Assembly (NCBI RefSeq): GCF_036885605.1
Contig: NZ_CP142523.1
Span: 186,001-250,000, forward strand
Reading direction: 5' to 3'
DNA length: 64,000 bases
Source: Janthinobacterium sp. TB1-E2
GTDB lineage: Bacteria; Pseudomonadota; Gammaproteobacteria; Burkholderiales; Burkholderiaceae_D
The translations under genes were made by a program, and so were the position numbers. The notes beneath the pieces were generated by a model. The model ran no database searches and was not told where the DNA came from. It was given only the letters and a program-made list of their open reading frames with translations. Positions 43,170 through 52,720 of this stretch are shown here, one piece after another (the stretch's first letter is position 1; each line of letters starts with the position of its first letter).

Positions 43170-44498
43170 TTGAAAGCAGAAAAACAATCGGGCTGGGTCG
43201 AACGCAGTCTGCGCAGCGTGTGGCATCCGTGCACGCAAATGCAGCATCACGAGACTGTACCGCTCATCCCCGTCAGCCATGGCCGCGGCGCCTGGCTGTA
43301 CGACCACGAAGGCCGACGCTACCTGGACGCCATCAGCTCCTGGTGGGTGAACCTGTTCGGCCATGCGAATCCGCGCATCAATGCGGAACTCAAGGATCAG
43401 TTGGACCGCCTGGAACACGCGATGCTGGCCGGCTTCACGCATGAACCGGTGATCGAACTGTCGGAAAAACTCTCCGCATTAACTGGCGGCGTGCTTGGCC
43501 ACAGCTTTTACGCGTCCGATGGTGCATCGGCCGTGGAAATCGCCCTGAAAATGAGTTTTCACGCATGGCGCAACAGCGGCAAGAGCGAAAAACAGGAATT
43601 CGTCTGCCTGAAAGGCAGCTACCACGGCGAAACCATCGGCGCCCTCGCCGTCACCGATGTCGCCCTGTTCAAGGATGCCTACGGCCCCCTGCTGCGCGCC
43701 ACGCAGACGGTGATGTCGCCCGACTTTCGCCAGGCAGCCGAGGGCGAGACCGCCGAGGACGTGGCGCGCCGCGCGGCCGCCGAAATCGAGCAGCTGTTCC
43801 AGAAAAAAGCCGACAAGATCGCCGCCATCATTATCGAGCCGCTGGTGCAGTGCGCGACCGGCATGGCCATGCACGACCCGCTGTACCTGTCCTTGGTGCG
43901 CGCCCTGTGCGACCGCCATCAAGTCCATTTGATCCTCGATGAAATCGCCGTCGGCTGCGGCCGCACGGGCACCTTCTTTGCGTGCGAGCAGGCCGGCATC
44001 TGGCCCGATTTCGTCTGTCTCTCCAAGGGCATCAGCGGCGGCTATCTGCCGCTGTCCCTCGTGATGACGCGCGAAGACATCTACCAGGCGTTCTACAGCA
44101 CCGACGTGCGCCGCGGCTTTTTGCATTCGCATTCGTACACGGGCAACCCGCTGGCCTGCCGCGCCGCGCTGGCGACCCTGTCGATTTTCGAGGAAGACGA
44201 TGTGCTGGCGGCCAACCACGTACGCGCTGAAAAAATCACGCGCGCCCTGGCGCCGCTGGCGCAGCACGAGCGCGTAAAACACTTCCGCCAGCAGGGCATG
44301 ATCTGGGCCTTCGATGCGGTGGACGCTGCCCCGGATTTTTCGCGCCGCTTCTTCAGCACGGCGCTGGAACACGAACTGTTGATGCGCCCCATCGGCTCCA
44401 CCGTCTACCTGATGCCGCCGTACATCCTCGACGACGAGGAAATCGCGGGCCTGGGCCAGCAAACGCTGGCCGTCTTCAATCATGTGATCGGGGCCTGA
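43170..44498 (+). CDS. bioA: Adenosylmethionine-8-amino-7-oxononanoate aminotransferase
   Basis: 442 residues. It is a fold-type I PLP aminotransferase with the PLP lysine K286 in [15 protein letters not shown] and the BioA-specific N-terminal [13 protein letters not shown] and [18 protein letters not shown] donates the amino group to KAPA, giving DAPA. The start codon is TTG at 43170 with GGAG five bases upstream; no ATG gives the conserved N-terminus. It follows liuC by 44 bp and precedes bioF by one base. Confidence 0.95.
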   Translation: MKAEKQSGWVERSLRSVWHPCTQMQHHETVPLIPVSHGRGAWLYDHEGRRYLDAISSWWVNLFGHANPRINAELKDQLDRLEHAMLAGFTHEPVIELSEKLSALTGGVLGHSFYASDGASAVEIALKMSFHAWRNSGKSEKQEFVCLKGSYHGETIGALAVTDVALFKDAYGPLLRATQTVMSPDFRQAAEGETAEDVARRAAAEIEQLFQKKADKIAAIIIEPLVQCATGMAMHDPLYLSLVRALCDRHQVHLILDEIAVGCGRTGTFFACEQAGIWPDFVCLSKGISGGYLPLSLVMTREDIYQAFYSTDVRRGFLHSHSYTGNPLACRAALATLSIFEEDDVLAANHVRAEKITRALAPLAQHERVKHFRQQGMIWAFDAVDAAPDFSRRFFSTALEHELLMRPIGSTVYLMPPYILDDEEIAGLGQQTLAVFNHVIGA

Positions 44499-44499
44499 G

Positions 44500-45696
44500 A
44501 TGGAACTGATCGCGCGATTACAACTGCAGCTGCAAGGGCTGGAAGAGCGTAGCCTGATCCGCCGCCGCCGTACCGTCGACACGCCGTGTGCGCCGCGCCT
44601 GACGGTCAATGGCCGCGAAATGCTGGCCTTTTGCAGCAATGACTACCTGGGCCTGGCCGCGCATCCGCGCATCGTGGAAGCGCTGAAAGAGGGCGCCGAC
44701 CTGTATGGCGCCGGCAGCGGCGCTTCGCACCTGATCAGTGGCCACAGCCGCGCCCACGCGCAGCTGGAAGAACGCCTGGCGGCGTTCGTTGGCGCCAACC
44801 TGGAACAGGCGCGTGCCCTGTATTTCTGTACAGGCTACATGGCGAATTTAGCTGTGCTGACGGCCCTGTCGGCCGGCGATCCGGACGCCGAGATTTTCTC
44901 GGAAGCGCTGAACCACGCTTCGCTGATCGACGGCACGCGCCTGGCCCGCGTCAAGACGCGCGTGTATCCGCACGCCGACCTCGATGCCCTGGCGGCCCTG
45001 CTGGCGGCCAGCACGGCACAGACGAAAATAGTCGTCACCGACAGCGTCTTCAGCATGGATGGCGACCTGGCGCCGCTGCCCGCGCTGCTGGCCCTGTGCG
45101 AACGCTATGGCGCCTGGCTGGTGGTCGACGACGCGCACGGCTTTGGCGCGCTGGGAGCCGCTGGCCGTGGCGCGCTAGAACATTTCAATCTGCATTCGCC
45201 CTACCTCGTGTATGTGGGCACCCTGGGCAAATCGGCCGGCGTGGGCGGCGCCTTTGTGTGCGCGCACGAAGCCGTGATCGACACCCTGATCCAGAAGGCG
45301 CGCCCCTACATCTTCACCACGGCGGCCGCGCCGGCGCTCGCGCATGCGCTCTTGGCCAGCCTGGACATCATCGCCGGGGAAGAAGGAAAACAACGCCGGG
45401 CTCACCTGGCGGCGCTGGTGGCGCAATGGAACGACGGCTTGCAGCTGCGGCGCTGGCAAGCCTTGCCGTCGGTGACCGCCATCCAGCCCGTCATCATCGG
45501 CGAAAATGCGGACATGCTGGCCGTCGCCGCTCAACTGTACCAGCAGGGACTGTGGGTCGGCGCCATCCGCCCGCCCACCGTGCCAGTCGGTACGGCGCGC
45601 CTGCGCGTGACCCTGTCGGCCGGCCACACGGCGCAGGAAGTGGCGCAATTGATCAACGCAGTCAACACCCTGGAAAGGACTCGCCATGAGCCTTGA
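44500..45696 (+). CDS. bioF: 8-amino-7-oxononanoate synthase
   Basis: 398 residues, alpha-oxoamine synthase family. Motifs: [30 protein letters not shown], the [12 protein letters not shown] segment and PLP lysine K244 in [12 protein letters not shown]. It condenses pimeloyl-ACP and alanine to KAPA. The start codon comes one base after the bioA stop, and the 3' end overlaps bioD by 11 bp. Confidence 0.95.
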   Translation: MELIARLQLQLQGLEERSLIRRRRTVDTPCAPRLTVNGREMLAFCSNDYLGLAAHPRIVEALKEGADLYGAGSGASHLISGHSRAHAQLEERLAAFVGANLEQARALYFCTGYMANLAVLTALSAGDPDAEIFSEALNHASLIDGTRLARVKTRVYPHADLDALAALLAASTAQTKIVVTDSVFSMDGDLAPLPALLALCERYGAWLVVDDAHGFGALGAAGRGALEHFNLHSPYLVYVGTLGKSAGVGGAFVCAHEAVIDTLIQKARPYIFTTAAAPALAHALLASLDIIAGEEGKQRRAHLAALVAQWNDGLQLRRWQALPSVTAIQPVIIGENADMLAVAAQLYQQGLWVGAIRPPTVPVGTARLRVTLSAGHTAQEVAQLINAVNTLERTRHEP

Positions 45697-46477
45697 TGAT
45701 CCTATCGTGGCGGACGTGCTGGCGGATCTGGCGCCGGCCGTGCAGCCTTCGCCGGCGGCCACCGGCCTGCCATCGCGCTTTGCCTGTTTCGTCACCGGCA
45801 CCGACACGGAAATCGGCAAGACCCTGACCTCGTCGGCCCTGCTGCACGCGCTGGTCGCGCGCGGCGTGCGCGCCTGCGGCATGAAGCCAGTGGCCGCCGG
45901 CGCCGAAATGCGCGACGGCGAACTGCATAATGAAGACGCCGACAGCCTGATCGCCGCCGGCAACGTCACCATGCTGCGCAGCCTGACGACGCCGTATATG
46001 CTGAAGGAACCGGCTGCACCGCACATTGCCGCCGCGCTCGAAGGCGTGAGCATCGAGTCCGTGCCGATCCTGGCCGCCTACCTGGAAATCGCCGCCGCCT
46101 CGGACGCCGTCGTGGTCGAAGGCGTGGGCGGTTTCCGCGTGCCGCTGTCGCCAGGTTTCGACTCGGCCGACCTGGCGCAGCAGCTCGATTTGCCCGTGAT
46201 CCTCGTGGTCGGCATGCGTTTGGGCTGCATCAGCCAGGCCTTGCTGACGGTGGAAGCCATCGAAGCGCGTGGCTTGACGGTGATCGGCTGGGTCGCCAAC
46301 ACCCTGGAAGTGGAAATGCGCTTCCTCGACGAAAATATCGATGCGCTGATCGAGCGCATCCCGGCACCGCTGCTGGGCAGGGTGCCGCGCCTGGCGCAGC
46401 CGAGCGCGGAAGCGGCGGCCGCGTATCTCGATTTCACCGGCTTGCCCAACTGGCCGGCGCAACAGCCGAACACCTGA
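45686..46477 (+). CDS. bioD: Dethiobiotin synthetase
   Basis: 263 residues. The P-loop [12 protein letters not shown] is at about 35-46, then [22 protein letters not shown] and [10 protein letters not shown], matching BioD. It closes the ureido ring of DAPA using CO2 and ATP. An N-terminal extension of about 30 residues rich in A and P precedes the P-loop. An ATG nearer the P-loop is absent, and the bioF overlap supports translational coupling from 45686. Confidence 0.93.
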   Translation: MSLDDPIVADVLADLAPAVQPSPAATGLPSRFACFVTGTDTEIGKTLTSSALLHALVARGVRACGMKPVAAGAEMRDGELHNEDADSLIAAGNVTMLRSLTTPYMLKEPAAPHIAAALEGVSIESVPILAAYLEIAAASDAVVVEGVGGFRVPLSPGFDSADLAQQLDLPVILVVGMRLGCISQALLTVEAIEARGLTVIGWVANTLEVEMRFLDENIDALIERIPAPLLGRVPRLAQPSAEAAAAYLDFTGLPNWPAQQPNT

Positions 46478-46522
46478 ACCAAACAATTAATCGTATCCAA
46501 AAATAGAAGCGAAGGAATCACC

Positions 46523-47569
46523 ATGTCCGTAGTCCAAGAAGCAGCAAAAACCGTCGAACTGCACCGCCCTGCGGCGCGCATTACCCTGCCCGAAGCGGCC
46601 ACCTGGCCCATCGATGATGTGCTGGCCCTGTTCGACCTGCCATTCAATGACCTGATGTTCAAGGCCCAGCAAACGCACCGCGTCAACTTCCCCGACGGCG
46701 ACGTGGAACTGGCGACCTTGTTGTCGATCAAGACGGGCGGCTGCGAGGAAGACTGCGGCTACTGCCCGCAGGCGGCCCGCTACGACACGGGCGTGGAAGC
46801 GAAAAAAATCCTCGATATCGACACCGTGCTCGACGCGGCCCGCCAGGCGAAAGCCAACGGCGCCACGCGCTTCTGCATGGGCGCCGCCTGGCGCGGCCCG
46901 AAAGACCGCGACATGGACAAGGTCGAAGAGATGGTCAGCAAAGTCAAAGCGCTGGGCCTGGAAACCTGCGCCACCCTGGGCATGCTGGAAGAGGGACAAG
47001 CGGACCGCCTGAAAAACGCGGGCCTCGATTTCTATAACCACAACCTCGATACGGCGCCCGAGTTCTACGACAACGTCATCTCGACGCGCGAATACCAGGA
47101 CCGCCTGGACACCTTGGGCCGCGTGCGCGAGGCGGGCTTGAAAGTATGCTGCGGCGGCATCGTCGGCATGGGCGAGACGCGTCTGCAACGCGCGGGCCTG
47201 ATCGCCCAGCTGGCAAACCTGAATCCGTATCCGGAATCGGTGCCCGTCAACCACCTGGTGCAGGTGGAAGGCACGCCTTTGTTTGGCCTGGAAGCGCTGG
47301 ATCCGTTCGAATTCGTGCGCACGATCGCCGTGGCCCGCATCACCATGCCGAAAGCGCGCGTGCGTTTGTCGGCCGGCCGCCGCCAGATGGGCGAAGCCGT
47401 GCAGGCGATGTGCTTCCTGGCTGGCGCCAACTCCATCTTCTACGGCGACAAGCTGCTCACCACCGACAACCCGGAAGCGGAAGACGACCGCGTCTTGCTC
47501 GGCAAACTGGGCTTGCAGACGCGCGGCGCCATGCTCGAATCGGTACAGAAAGAGAAGTGCGGCTGCTGA
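46523..47569 (+). CDS. bioB: Biotin synthase
   Basis: 348 residues. Radical SAM cluster C74-x3-C78-x2-C81 in [12 protein letters not shown]; other conserved segments are [26 protein letters not shown] (with the auxiliary [2Fe-2S] ligand region), and [18 protein letters not shown] with the arginine ligand. It inserts sulfur into dethiobiotin. It starts 45 bp after bioD and is followed by REP copy B, after which liuD begins. Confidence 0.96.
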   Translation: MSVVQEAAKTVELHRPAARITLPEAATWPIDDVLALFDLPFNDLMFKAQQTHRVNFPDGDVELATLLSIKTGGCEEDCGYCPQAARYDTGVEAKKILDIDTVLDAARQAKANGATRFCMGAAWRGPKDRDMDKVEEMVSKVKALGLETCATLGMLEEGQADRLKNAGLDFYNHNLDTAPEFYDNVISTREYQDRLDTLGRVREAGLKVCCGGIVGMGETRLQRAGLIAQLANLNPYPESVPVNHLVQVEGTPLFGLEALDPFEFVRTIAVARITMPKARVRLSAGRRQMGEAVQAMCFLAGANSIFYGDKLLTTDNPEAEDDRVLLGKLGLQTRGAMLESVQKEKCGC

Positions 47570-47579
47570 TGACAGCCTT

Positions 47580-47667
47580 GTCGGGTTACGCCGTGCCGGC
47601 TAACCCGACCTACGAATACCGCCTCACCAATGCGTAGGTCGGCTTAACGCAAAGCGCGTAAGCCGAC
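47580..47667. repeat. REP-like double palindrome, copy B
   Basis: The first unit has stem GTCGGGTTA / TAACCCGAC then CTACG. The second is GTAGG with stem GTCGGCTTA / TAAGCCGAC. The orientation is the same as copy A (heads facing inwards). It sits 10 bp after the bioB stop, exactly at the boundary between the bio block and liuD. Confidence 0.8.
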
Positions 47668-47728
47668 ACGCCAGCAGACAAGGTCCGCCAAGAGACAGCT
47701 GCCCTTTTTGAGAGAATAGAGAGAGACC

Positions 47729-49756
47729 ATGTTCACTAAAATCCTGATCGCCAACCGCGGCGAAATCGCTTGCCGTGTCGCCGCTACCGCGCGCCGCATG
47801 GGCATCCAGACCGTCGCCGTGTATTCGGAAGCGGACGCCAACGCCAAGCACGTCGCCGTGTGCGACGAAGCCGTCTTGATCGGCCCCGCGCCGGCCAAGG
47901 AAAGCTATCTGTGCGGCGACAAGATCATCGCCGTGGCACTGGCCACTGGTGCGCAAGCGATCCACCCCGGCTATGGTTTCCTGTCCGAGAACGCCGACTT
48001 TGCCGACGCCTGCCACGCTGCGGGCCTCGTCTTCATCGGTCCGCCGGCATCGGCCATGCGCGCCATGGGTTCCAAGTCGGCCGCCAAGTCGCTGATGGAA
48101 AAAGCCAATGTGCCGCTGGTGCCCGGCTACCACGGCGAAGAACAGGATGCGGACTTCCTGCATGGGCAGGCCGACAAGATCGGCTACCCCGTGCTGCTGA
48201 AGGCGTCCGCTGGCGGCGGCGGCAAGGGCATGCGCGTCATCGACAACAGCGCCGACTTCAAGGCCGCGCTGGCCTCGTGCAAGCGCGAAGCGATCAGCTC
48301 TTTCGGCGACGACAAGGTGCTGGCCGAGAAATACCTGTCGCGTCCGCGGCATATCGAAATCCAGGTGTTTGCCGATACGCTCGGCAACTGCATCTACCTG
48401 TTCGAGCGCGATTGCTCGGTGCAGCGCCGCCATCAAAAGGTGCTGGAAGAAGCGCCGGCGCCTGGCATGCCGGCCGATCGCAGGGCCGCCATGGGCGAAG
48501 CGGCCGTTGCCGCCGCCAAGGCCGTCGGTTACGTGGGCGCGGGTACGGTGGAATTCATCGCCAACCAGGATGGCTCGTTCTACTTCATGGAGATGAACAC
48601 GCGCCTGCAGGTGGAACATCCGGTGACGGAAATGATCACCGGCACGGACCTCGTGGAATGGCAGTTGCGCGTTGCCTTTGGCGAACCGCTGCCGAAAAAA
48701 CAGAGCGAACTGGCCATCCACGGCCACGCCATCGAAGCGCGCATCTACGCGGAAAATCCGGAGAAGGGCTTTTTGCCATCGATCGGCACGTTGCGCCACA
48801 TGCAGTCTCCATCGGCCGTCACGTTCGAACTCGGTGGCACGGTGGTGCCGGCGTCCGTGCGTATCGATTCGGGCGTGCGCGAAGGCGACGCGATCTCGCC
48901 ATTCTACGACCCGATGATCGCCAAGCTGATCGTCTGGGGCGCGGACCGCCGCGAAGCGCTGGCGCGCATGGCGCAAGCACTGGCCGACTACCAGATCGTG
49001 GGCCTGGCCAGCAATATCGCCTTCTTGAAACGCCTCGTTGAAGGCCAGGCATTTGCCAGCGCGGACCTCGACACGGGCCTCATCGAGCGCAATCAAGCGT
49101 CGCTGTTCCCCGCCTTGCAAGCGGCGCCCGACACGGCCCTGGCGCTGGCGTCCGTCGCCCTGCTGCTGGAAGAAAAAGCGGCGGCCGAAACACAATCGGC
49201 CAACCGCGCCGACCCGTGGGGCAATGCCCTGGGCTGGCGTCTGAACAGCACCCTGGGTCGCAGCCTGTCGTTCGCCGATGAATTCACCTCGGCTGGCGAG
49301 GGCAAGGCCTACGCGGCGCGCGTTGCCTACAAGACGGATGGCTGGCTGTTCAACGGCCAGCCACTCTCCCTGACGGCGAACGCTGGCCTGGAACTGCACA
49401 TCAAGCTCGGCGAGCGTGCCGTGCACGGCACCGTGCGCCGCGACGGCGAACAGTTCCACGTATTTACCAACGGCTTGCATTACACCTTGCACTACAACGA
49501 TCCGATGGCGCATGCGGGCGAAGTGGAAGCGGAAGGCGGGCGACTGACGGCGCCGATGCCGGGCAAGGTCGTCGCCGTGCTGGTGAACAAGGGCCAGGAC
49601 GTCAAGAAGGGCGAGCCTTTGGTCATCATGGAAGCGATGAAGATGGAGCACACGATCGCCGCGCCGCACGACGGCCTGGTGGAAGACGTGCTGTATGCGG
49701 TCGGCGACCAGGTGGCCGATGGCGCGCCGCTGCTGGCCTTCAAGGCTGCCGCATAA
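47729..49756 (+). CDS. liuD: Methylcrotonyl-CoA carboxylase, biotin-containing (alpha) subunit
   Basis: 675 residues. Biotin carboxylase domain (about 1-450): FTKILIANRGEIACRV, the ATP-grasp glycine-rich loop LKASAGGGGKGMRV, and FMEMNTRLQVEHPVTE. The C-terminal biotinyl domain has the biotin lysine K638 in IMEAMKMEHTI. It carboxylates its own biotin, which LiuB then uses. Length and partner identify it as MccA rather than propionyl- or acetyl-CoA carboxylase. It is separated from liuB/liuC by the bio genes. Confidence 0.95.
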   Translation: MFTKILIANRGEIACRVAATARRMGIQTVAVYSEADANAKHVAVCDEAVLIGPAPAKESYLCGDKIIAVALATGAQAIHPGYGFLSENADFADACHAAGLVFIGPPASAMRAMGSKSAAKSLMEKANVPLVPGYHGEEQDADFLHGQADKIGYPVLLKASAGGGGKGMRVIDNSADFKAALASCKREAISSFGDDKVLAEKYLSRPRHIEIQVFADTLGNCIYLFERDCSVQRRHQKVLEEAPAPGMPADRRAAMGEAAVAAAKAVGYVGAGTVEFIANQDGSFYFMEMNTRLQVEHPVTEMITGTDLVEWQLRVAFGEPLPKKQSELAIHGHAIEARIYAENPEKGFLPSIGTLRHMQSPSAVTFELGGTVVPASVRIDSGVREGDAISPFYDPMIAKLIVWGADRREALARMAQALADYQIVGLASNIAFLKRLVEGQAFASADLDTGLIERNQASLFPALQAAPDTALALASVALLLEEKAAAETQSANRADPWGNALGWRLNSTLGRSLSFADEFTSAGEGKAYAARVAYKTDGWLFNGQPLSLTANAGLELHIKLGERAVHGTVRRDGEQFHVFTNGLHYTLHYNDPMAHAGEVEAEGGRLTAPMPGKVVAVLVNKGQDVKKGEPLVIMEAMKMEHTIAAPHDGLVEDVLYAVGDQVADGAPLLAFKAAA

Positions 49757-49766
49757 AGGTAAGCAC

Positions 49767-50699
49767 ATGCGCATCCTGTTACAACGTTCGGACGGCAAGG
49801 AAGCGGCGTGGATCAGCGACTTCTGCGACTTGCTGCCCGAAGCAGAAATCCTCTTCTGGCGCGATGGCGAAGCGGTTGAACCATGCGACTACGCCGTAGT
49901 GTGGCAGCCCCCCGCCGCCATGCTGCCCGAGCTGGCGAACGTCAAGGCCATCTTCAATACGGGCGCCGGCGTCGACGCGCTGCTGAAATTCGGCGACGCG
50001 TTGCCCGCCCACGTGCCGCTGGTGCGCCTCGACGACGCGGGCATGGGCGTGCAAATGGCCGAATATGTGAGCCACGCCGTGCTGCGCCACTTCCGCCGTT
50101 TCGACGATTACGAGGCGCAGGGCCGCGCGGGCATCTGGCAGCCGCTGCCCGCGTTCGACAAGGCGGACTTTCCTATCGGCGTGCTGGGCATGGGCGTGCT
50201 GGGCCAGCGCGTGCTGCAAGCGCTGGCGCAATTCGAATTCCCGCTACGCGGATGGAGCCGCAGCCCAAAACATGCCGATGGCGTGCAATGCTATGCAGGC
50301 GAAGAGGGGCTCGATGCCTTTTTGCGCGGCACGCGCGTGCTCGTGTGCATGCTGCCGCTCACGCCCGACACGCACAACCTGCTCGACCGCGCACGCCTGT
50401 CGATGCTGCTGCCAGGCGCCTATGTCATCAACGTGGCGCGCGGCGCGCTTATCGCCGAACCGGATTTGCTGACGCTGATCCGCTCCGGGCATATCGCGGG
50501 GGCGACCCTGGACGTGTTCCGCAACGAGCCGCTGCCGCAGCAGCACCCGTTCTGGCAAGAACCCCGCATCACCATCACGCCGCATATTTCGGCCGCCACC
50601 CTGCGCCGCGAAAGCGTGGCGCAGATCGCCGCCAAGATGCGCCGCCTGCAAGCCGGAGACTCTGTCGCCGGCATCGTCAACCGTTTGCAAGGATATTGA
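49767..50699 (+). CDS. ghrA: D-2-hydroxyacid dehydrogenase, glyoxylate/hydroxypyruvate reductase A type
   Basis: 310 residues from ATG 49767, 10 bp after liuD. It has an N-terminal substrate domain, an NAD(P)-binding GVLGMGVLGQRVLQALAQF, the R in INVARGALIAEPDLL and the catalytic His in ITITPHISAATLRRES. GhrA-type enzymes reduce glyoxylate and hydroxypyruvate. Its presence inside the liu cluster is not part of the known leucine pathway; it may act on a 2-keto acid linked to leucine such as 2-ketoisocaproate (inference). Confidence 0.85.
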   Translation: MRILLQRSDGKEAAWISDFCDLLPEAEILFWRDGEAVEPCDYAVVWQPPAAMLPELANVKAIFNTGAGVDALLKFGDALPAHVPLVRLDDAGMGVQMAEYVSHAVLRHFRRFDDYEAQGRAGIWQPLPAFDKADFPIGVLGMGVLGQRVLQALAQFEFPLRGWSRSPKHADGVQCYAGEEGLDAFLRGTRVLVCMLPLTPDTHNLLDRARLSMLLPGAYVINVARGALIAEPDLLTLIRSGHIAGATLDVFRNEPLPQQHPFWQEPRITITPHISAATLRRESVAQIAAKMRRLQAGDSVAGIVNRLQGY

Positions 50700-50700
50700 G

Positions 50701-51624
50701 ATGAACCCTACTACCAGTCTGCCCAAGCAGGTCAAGATCGTCGAAGTAGGTCCGCGCGACGGCCTGCAAAACGAAAAGGAAACCATCAGCGCCGCCGTCA
50801 AGATCGAGCTGGTCGACCGCCTGACCCAGGCCGGCTTCGTCAACATCGAGGCGGCATCGTTCGTCTCGCCGAAATGGGTGCCGCAGATGGCCACCAGCGC
50901 GGAAGTGATGGACAAGATCGCGCGCCGCGCCGGCACGATTTATTCGGCGCTGACGCCAAACATGCAAGGCTTTGACGCAGCGCTGGCGGCGAAGGCCGAT
51001 GAAGTGGTGATCTTCGGTTCCGCGTCCGAGGCCTTCTCGCAAAAGAACATCAACTGCTCGATCGCCGAATCGATCGCCCGCTTCGAAGGCGTGGCGAAGG
51101 CGGCCAAGGAACACGGCCTGCGCCTGCGCGGCAGCATCAGCTGCGCCTTCGGCTGCCCTTACCAGGGGGACGTGCCGCTGGACGCCGTAGCCGACGTGGT
51201 GGGCCGCATGCGCGATCTCGGCTGCGACGAGATCGACATCGCCGACACCATCGGCGTGGCCACGCCGCGCCAGACGCAGGCGGTGATGGAGCGCGCGATT
51301 GCCGCCTTCCATGTGGGCGGGCTGTCCGGCCACTTCCACGACACCTACGGCCAGGCGCTGGCAAATATCTACGCCAGCCTGGAAACGGGCATCGCGATCT
51401 ATCACTCGTCCGTCTCGGGCCTGGGCGGCTGCCCGTACGCCAAGGGCGCCACCGGCAACGTGGCGACCGAGGACGTGCTGTACATGATGCAGGGGCTGGG
51501 CATCGCCACCGGCATCGATCTGGACCTGGTGGTGGACGCAGGGCAGTTCATCTCGCAGCAGCTGGGCCGCAAGGGATCTAGCCGCGCCGGCAACGCCATC
51601 GCGGCGAAGCGCGCAGCTGTGTAG
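50701..51624 (+). CDS. liuE: Hydroxymethylglutaryl-CoA lyase
   Basis: 307 residues, TIM-barrel of the HMGL-like family. Motifs: VKIVEVGPRDGLQNEKETI, the metal-binding HFHDTYGQALAN, and the signature SVSGLGGCPYAKGATGN with the catalytic Cys. It cleaves HMG-CoA to acetyl-CoA and acetoacetate, the last step of leucine breakdown. It starts one base after the ghrA-like stop codon. The TAG stop lies inside the head of REP copy C. Confidence 0.96.
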   Translation: MNPTTSLPKQVKIVEVGPRDGLQNEKETISAAVKIELVDRLTQAGFVNIEAASFVSPKWVPQMATSAEVMDKIARRAGTIYSALTPNMQGFDAALAAKADEVVIFGSASEAFSQKNINCSIAESIARFEGVAKAAKEHGLRLRGSISCAFGCPYQGDVPLDAVADVVGRMRDLGCDEIDIADTIGVATPRQTQAVMERAIAAFHVGGLSGHFHDTYGQALANIYASLETGIAIYHSSVSGLGGCPYAKGATGNVATEDVLYMMQGLGIATGIDLDLVVDAGQFISQQLGRKGSSRAGNAIAAKRAAV

Positions 51625-51717
51625 GTCGGATTAGCGCGCAAGCGCGTAATCCGACGCCACCAAGGACATGGCCAACACTGTTGTCGGGTTACGCGCTGCG
51701 CGCTAACCCGACCTACC
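51621..51717. repeat. REP-like double palindrome, copy C
   Basis: The first unit is GTAGG with stem GTCGGATTA / TAATCCGAC (51621-51655). The second has stem GTCGGGTTA / TAACCCGAC then CTACC (51683-51717). Heads face outwards, the opposite of copies A and B. The first unit starts within liuE and supplies its stop codon. Confidence 0.8.
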
Positions 51718-51751
51718 CGACCGACCCCGGCGTACGTGAACCGTACAGGCG

Positions 51752-51788
51752 AAAAAAAACCCAAGAGCCTAAACTCTTGGGTTTTTTT
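51752..51788. terminator. Bidirectional terminator between liuE and tRNA-Pro
   Basis: A perfect 8-bp stem CCCAAGAG / CTCTTGGG with loop CCTAAA is flanked by eight A on the left and seven T on the right, so it can stop both the plus-strand liu transcript and the minus-strand tRNA-Pro transcript. Confidence 0.88.
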
Positions 51789-51797
51789 CTACAAATT

Positions 51798-51874
51798 TGG
51801 TCGGAGTACAAGGATTCGAACCTTGGACCCCCTGGTCCCAAACCAGGTGCGCTACCGGGCTGCGCCACACTCCG
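51798..51874 (-). tRNA. tRNA-Pro (anticodon UGG)
   Basis: 77 nt with encoded CCA. The minus strand starts CGGAGTGTGGCGCAGCCC, the anticodon loop TTTGGGA contains TGG and the T-arm is GGTTCGAATCC. The acceptor stem CGGAGTG / TACTCCG pairs through its length with one G-U type pair. Confidence 0.96.
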
Positions 51875-52022
51875 AAGACCAAGATAATACAGGCCGTATC
51901 GACTTCGGTCAAGGGTCAGGTGAAACTCTGTGTAAATTATTTACGCGCGGTACTGGGATGCATGTATTTTTCAACATGCCGGAAATATGCGACACTGGCT
52001 TGGCAAGTTTTCCCGATCAGAC

Positions 52023-52682
52023 ATGAAGGCGACGACGGCAATGGAGTTCAGGATAGAAAGAAGCGGCGGCGGCCAGCCCATGCCGAGCCGCCGCGGCATC
52101 GTGCTGGGCATCGCCGTGTCCTTGCTGCTGCATGGCGCATTGATCACTCTGTGGCGCCATGTGCAGCCAGCCGCGCCACCGGACACGGCCCCGCGCGTGG
52201 AGTCGATCGCCGTGTGGATACGTCCGCTGGCCGCCAAGCCGCCCCCGCCGCCCGTCGAAGTCGTCAAGCCGAAGCGCGAACCAAAACCCATCAGCAAGCC
52301 GAAACTCGCCACGACCCGGGAAACGCCGGCGGCGCCCACGGCGCCAACATCGAGCCCGCAATCCGTCACGGTCGTGCCGGCATCACCGGCCACGCCGGCG
52401 GCCAGTCCCGATACCGTCAGGCAAGAAACGCCGGAAACGCCAAAGTTCGACATGGAAGCGGCCAGGAAAACGGCGCGCAAGATGGCCGGCGAGCGCGATC
52501 CATCCAAGGTGGGTACGGCCGTGGGGCAAATCCCCGACAAGCCGCTGCAAACGGAAACCCAGCTGGCGCGCGACATCGCACAAGGCAAGCGCGGCGATTG
52601 CCGCACCGCCTATTCAGGCGCAGGCTTGCTGGCGCCCGTGTTGATGTTGTTGGACAAGAAGGATAGCGGCTGCAAGTGGTAA
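52023..52682 (+). CDS. Hypothetical membrane-anchored Pro-rich protein (TonB-like layout)
   Basis: About 219 residues from ATG 52023. In-frame ATGs at 51987 and 52041 are alternatives, and none has a clear ribosome site. One N-terminal membrane helix (GIVLGIAVSLLLHGALITLW) is followed by a long proline/lysine-rich stretch (KPPPPPVEVVKPKREPKPI), an Ala/Pro/Thr-rich part and a short C-terminal region with two Cys (GDCRTAYSGAGLL, SGCKW). The plan resembles TonB, but no TonB C-terminal beta domain is recognisable. Probably periplasm-facing, spanning part of the envelope. Function unknown. Confidence 0.7.
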   Translation: MKATTAMEFRIERSGGGQPMPSRRGIVLGIAVSLLLHGALITLWRHVQPAAPPDTAPRVESIAVWIRPLAAKPPPPPVEVVKPKREPKPISKPKLATTRETPAAPTAPTSSPQSVTVVPASPATPAASPDTVRQETPETPKFDMEAARKTARKMAGERDPSKVGTAVGQIPDKPLQTETQLARDIAQGKRGDCRTAYSGAGLLAPVLMLLDKKDSGCKW

Positions 52683-52720
52683 TAATTTAATAACACGCCA
52701 GCAATGGGCAGGCCTGTAAA

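Noticed and set aside
47624..49798. Open frame of about 724 codons on the minus strand opposite liuD
   Set aside because: Antisense shadow of a well-supported carboxylase gene; no signal, motif or ribosome site.
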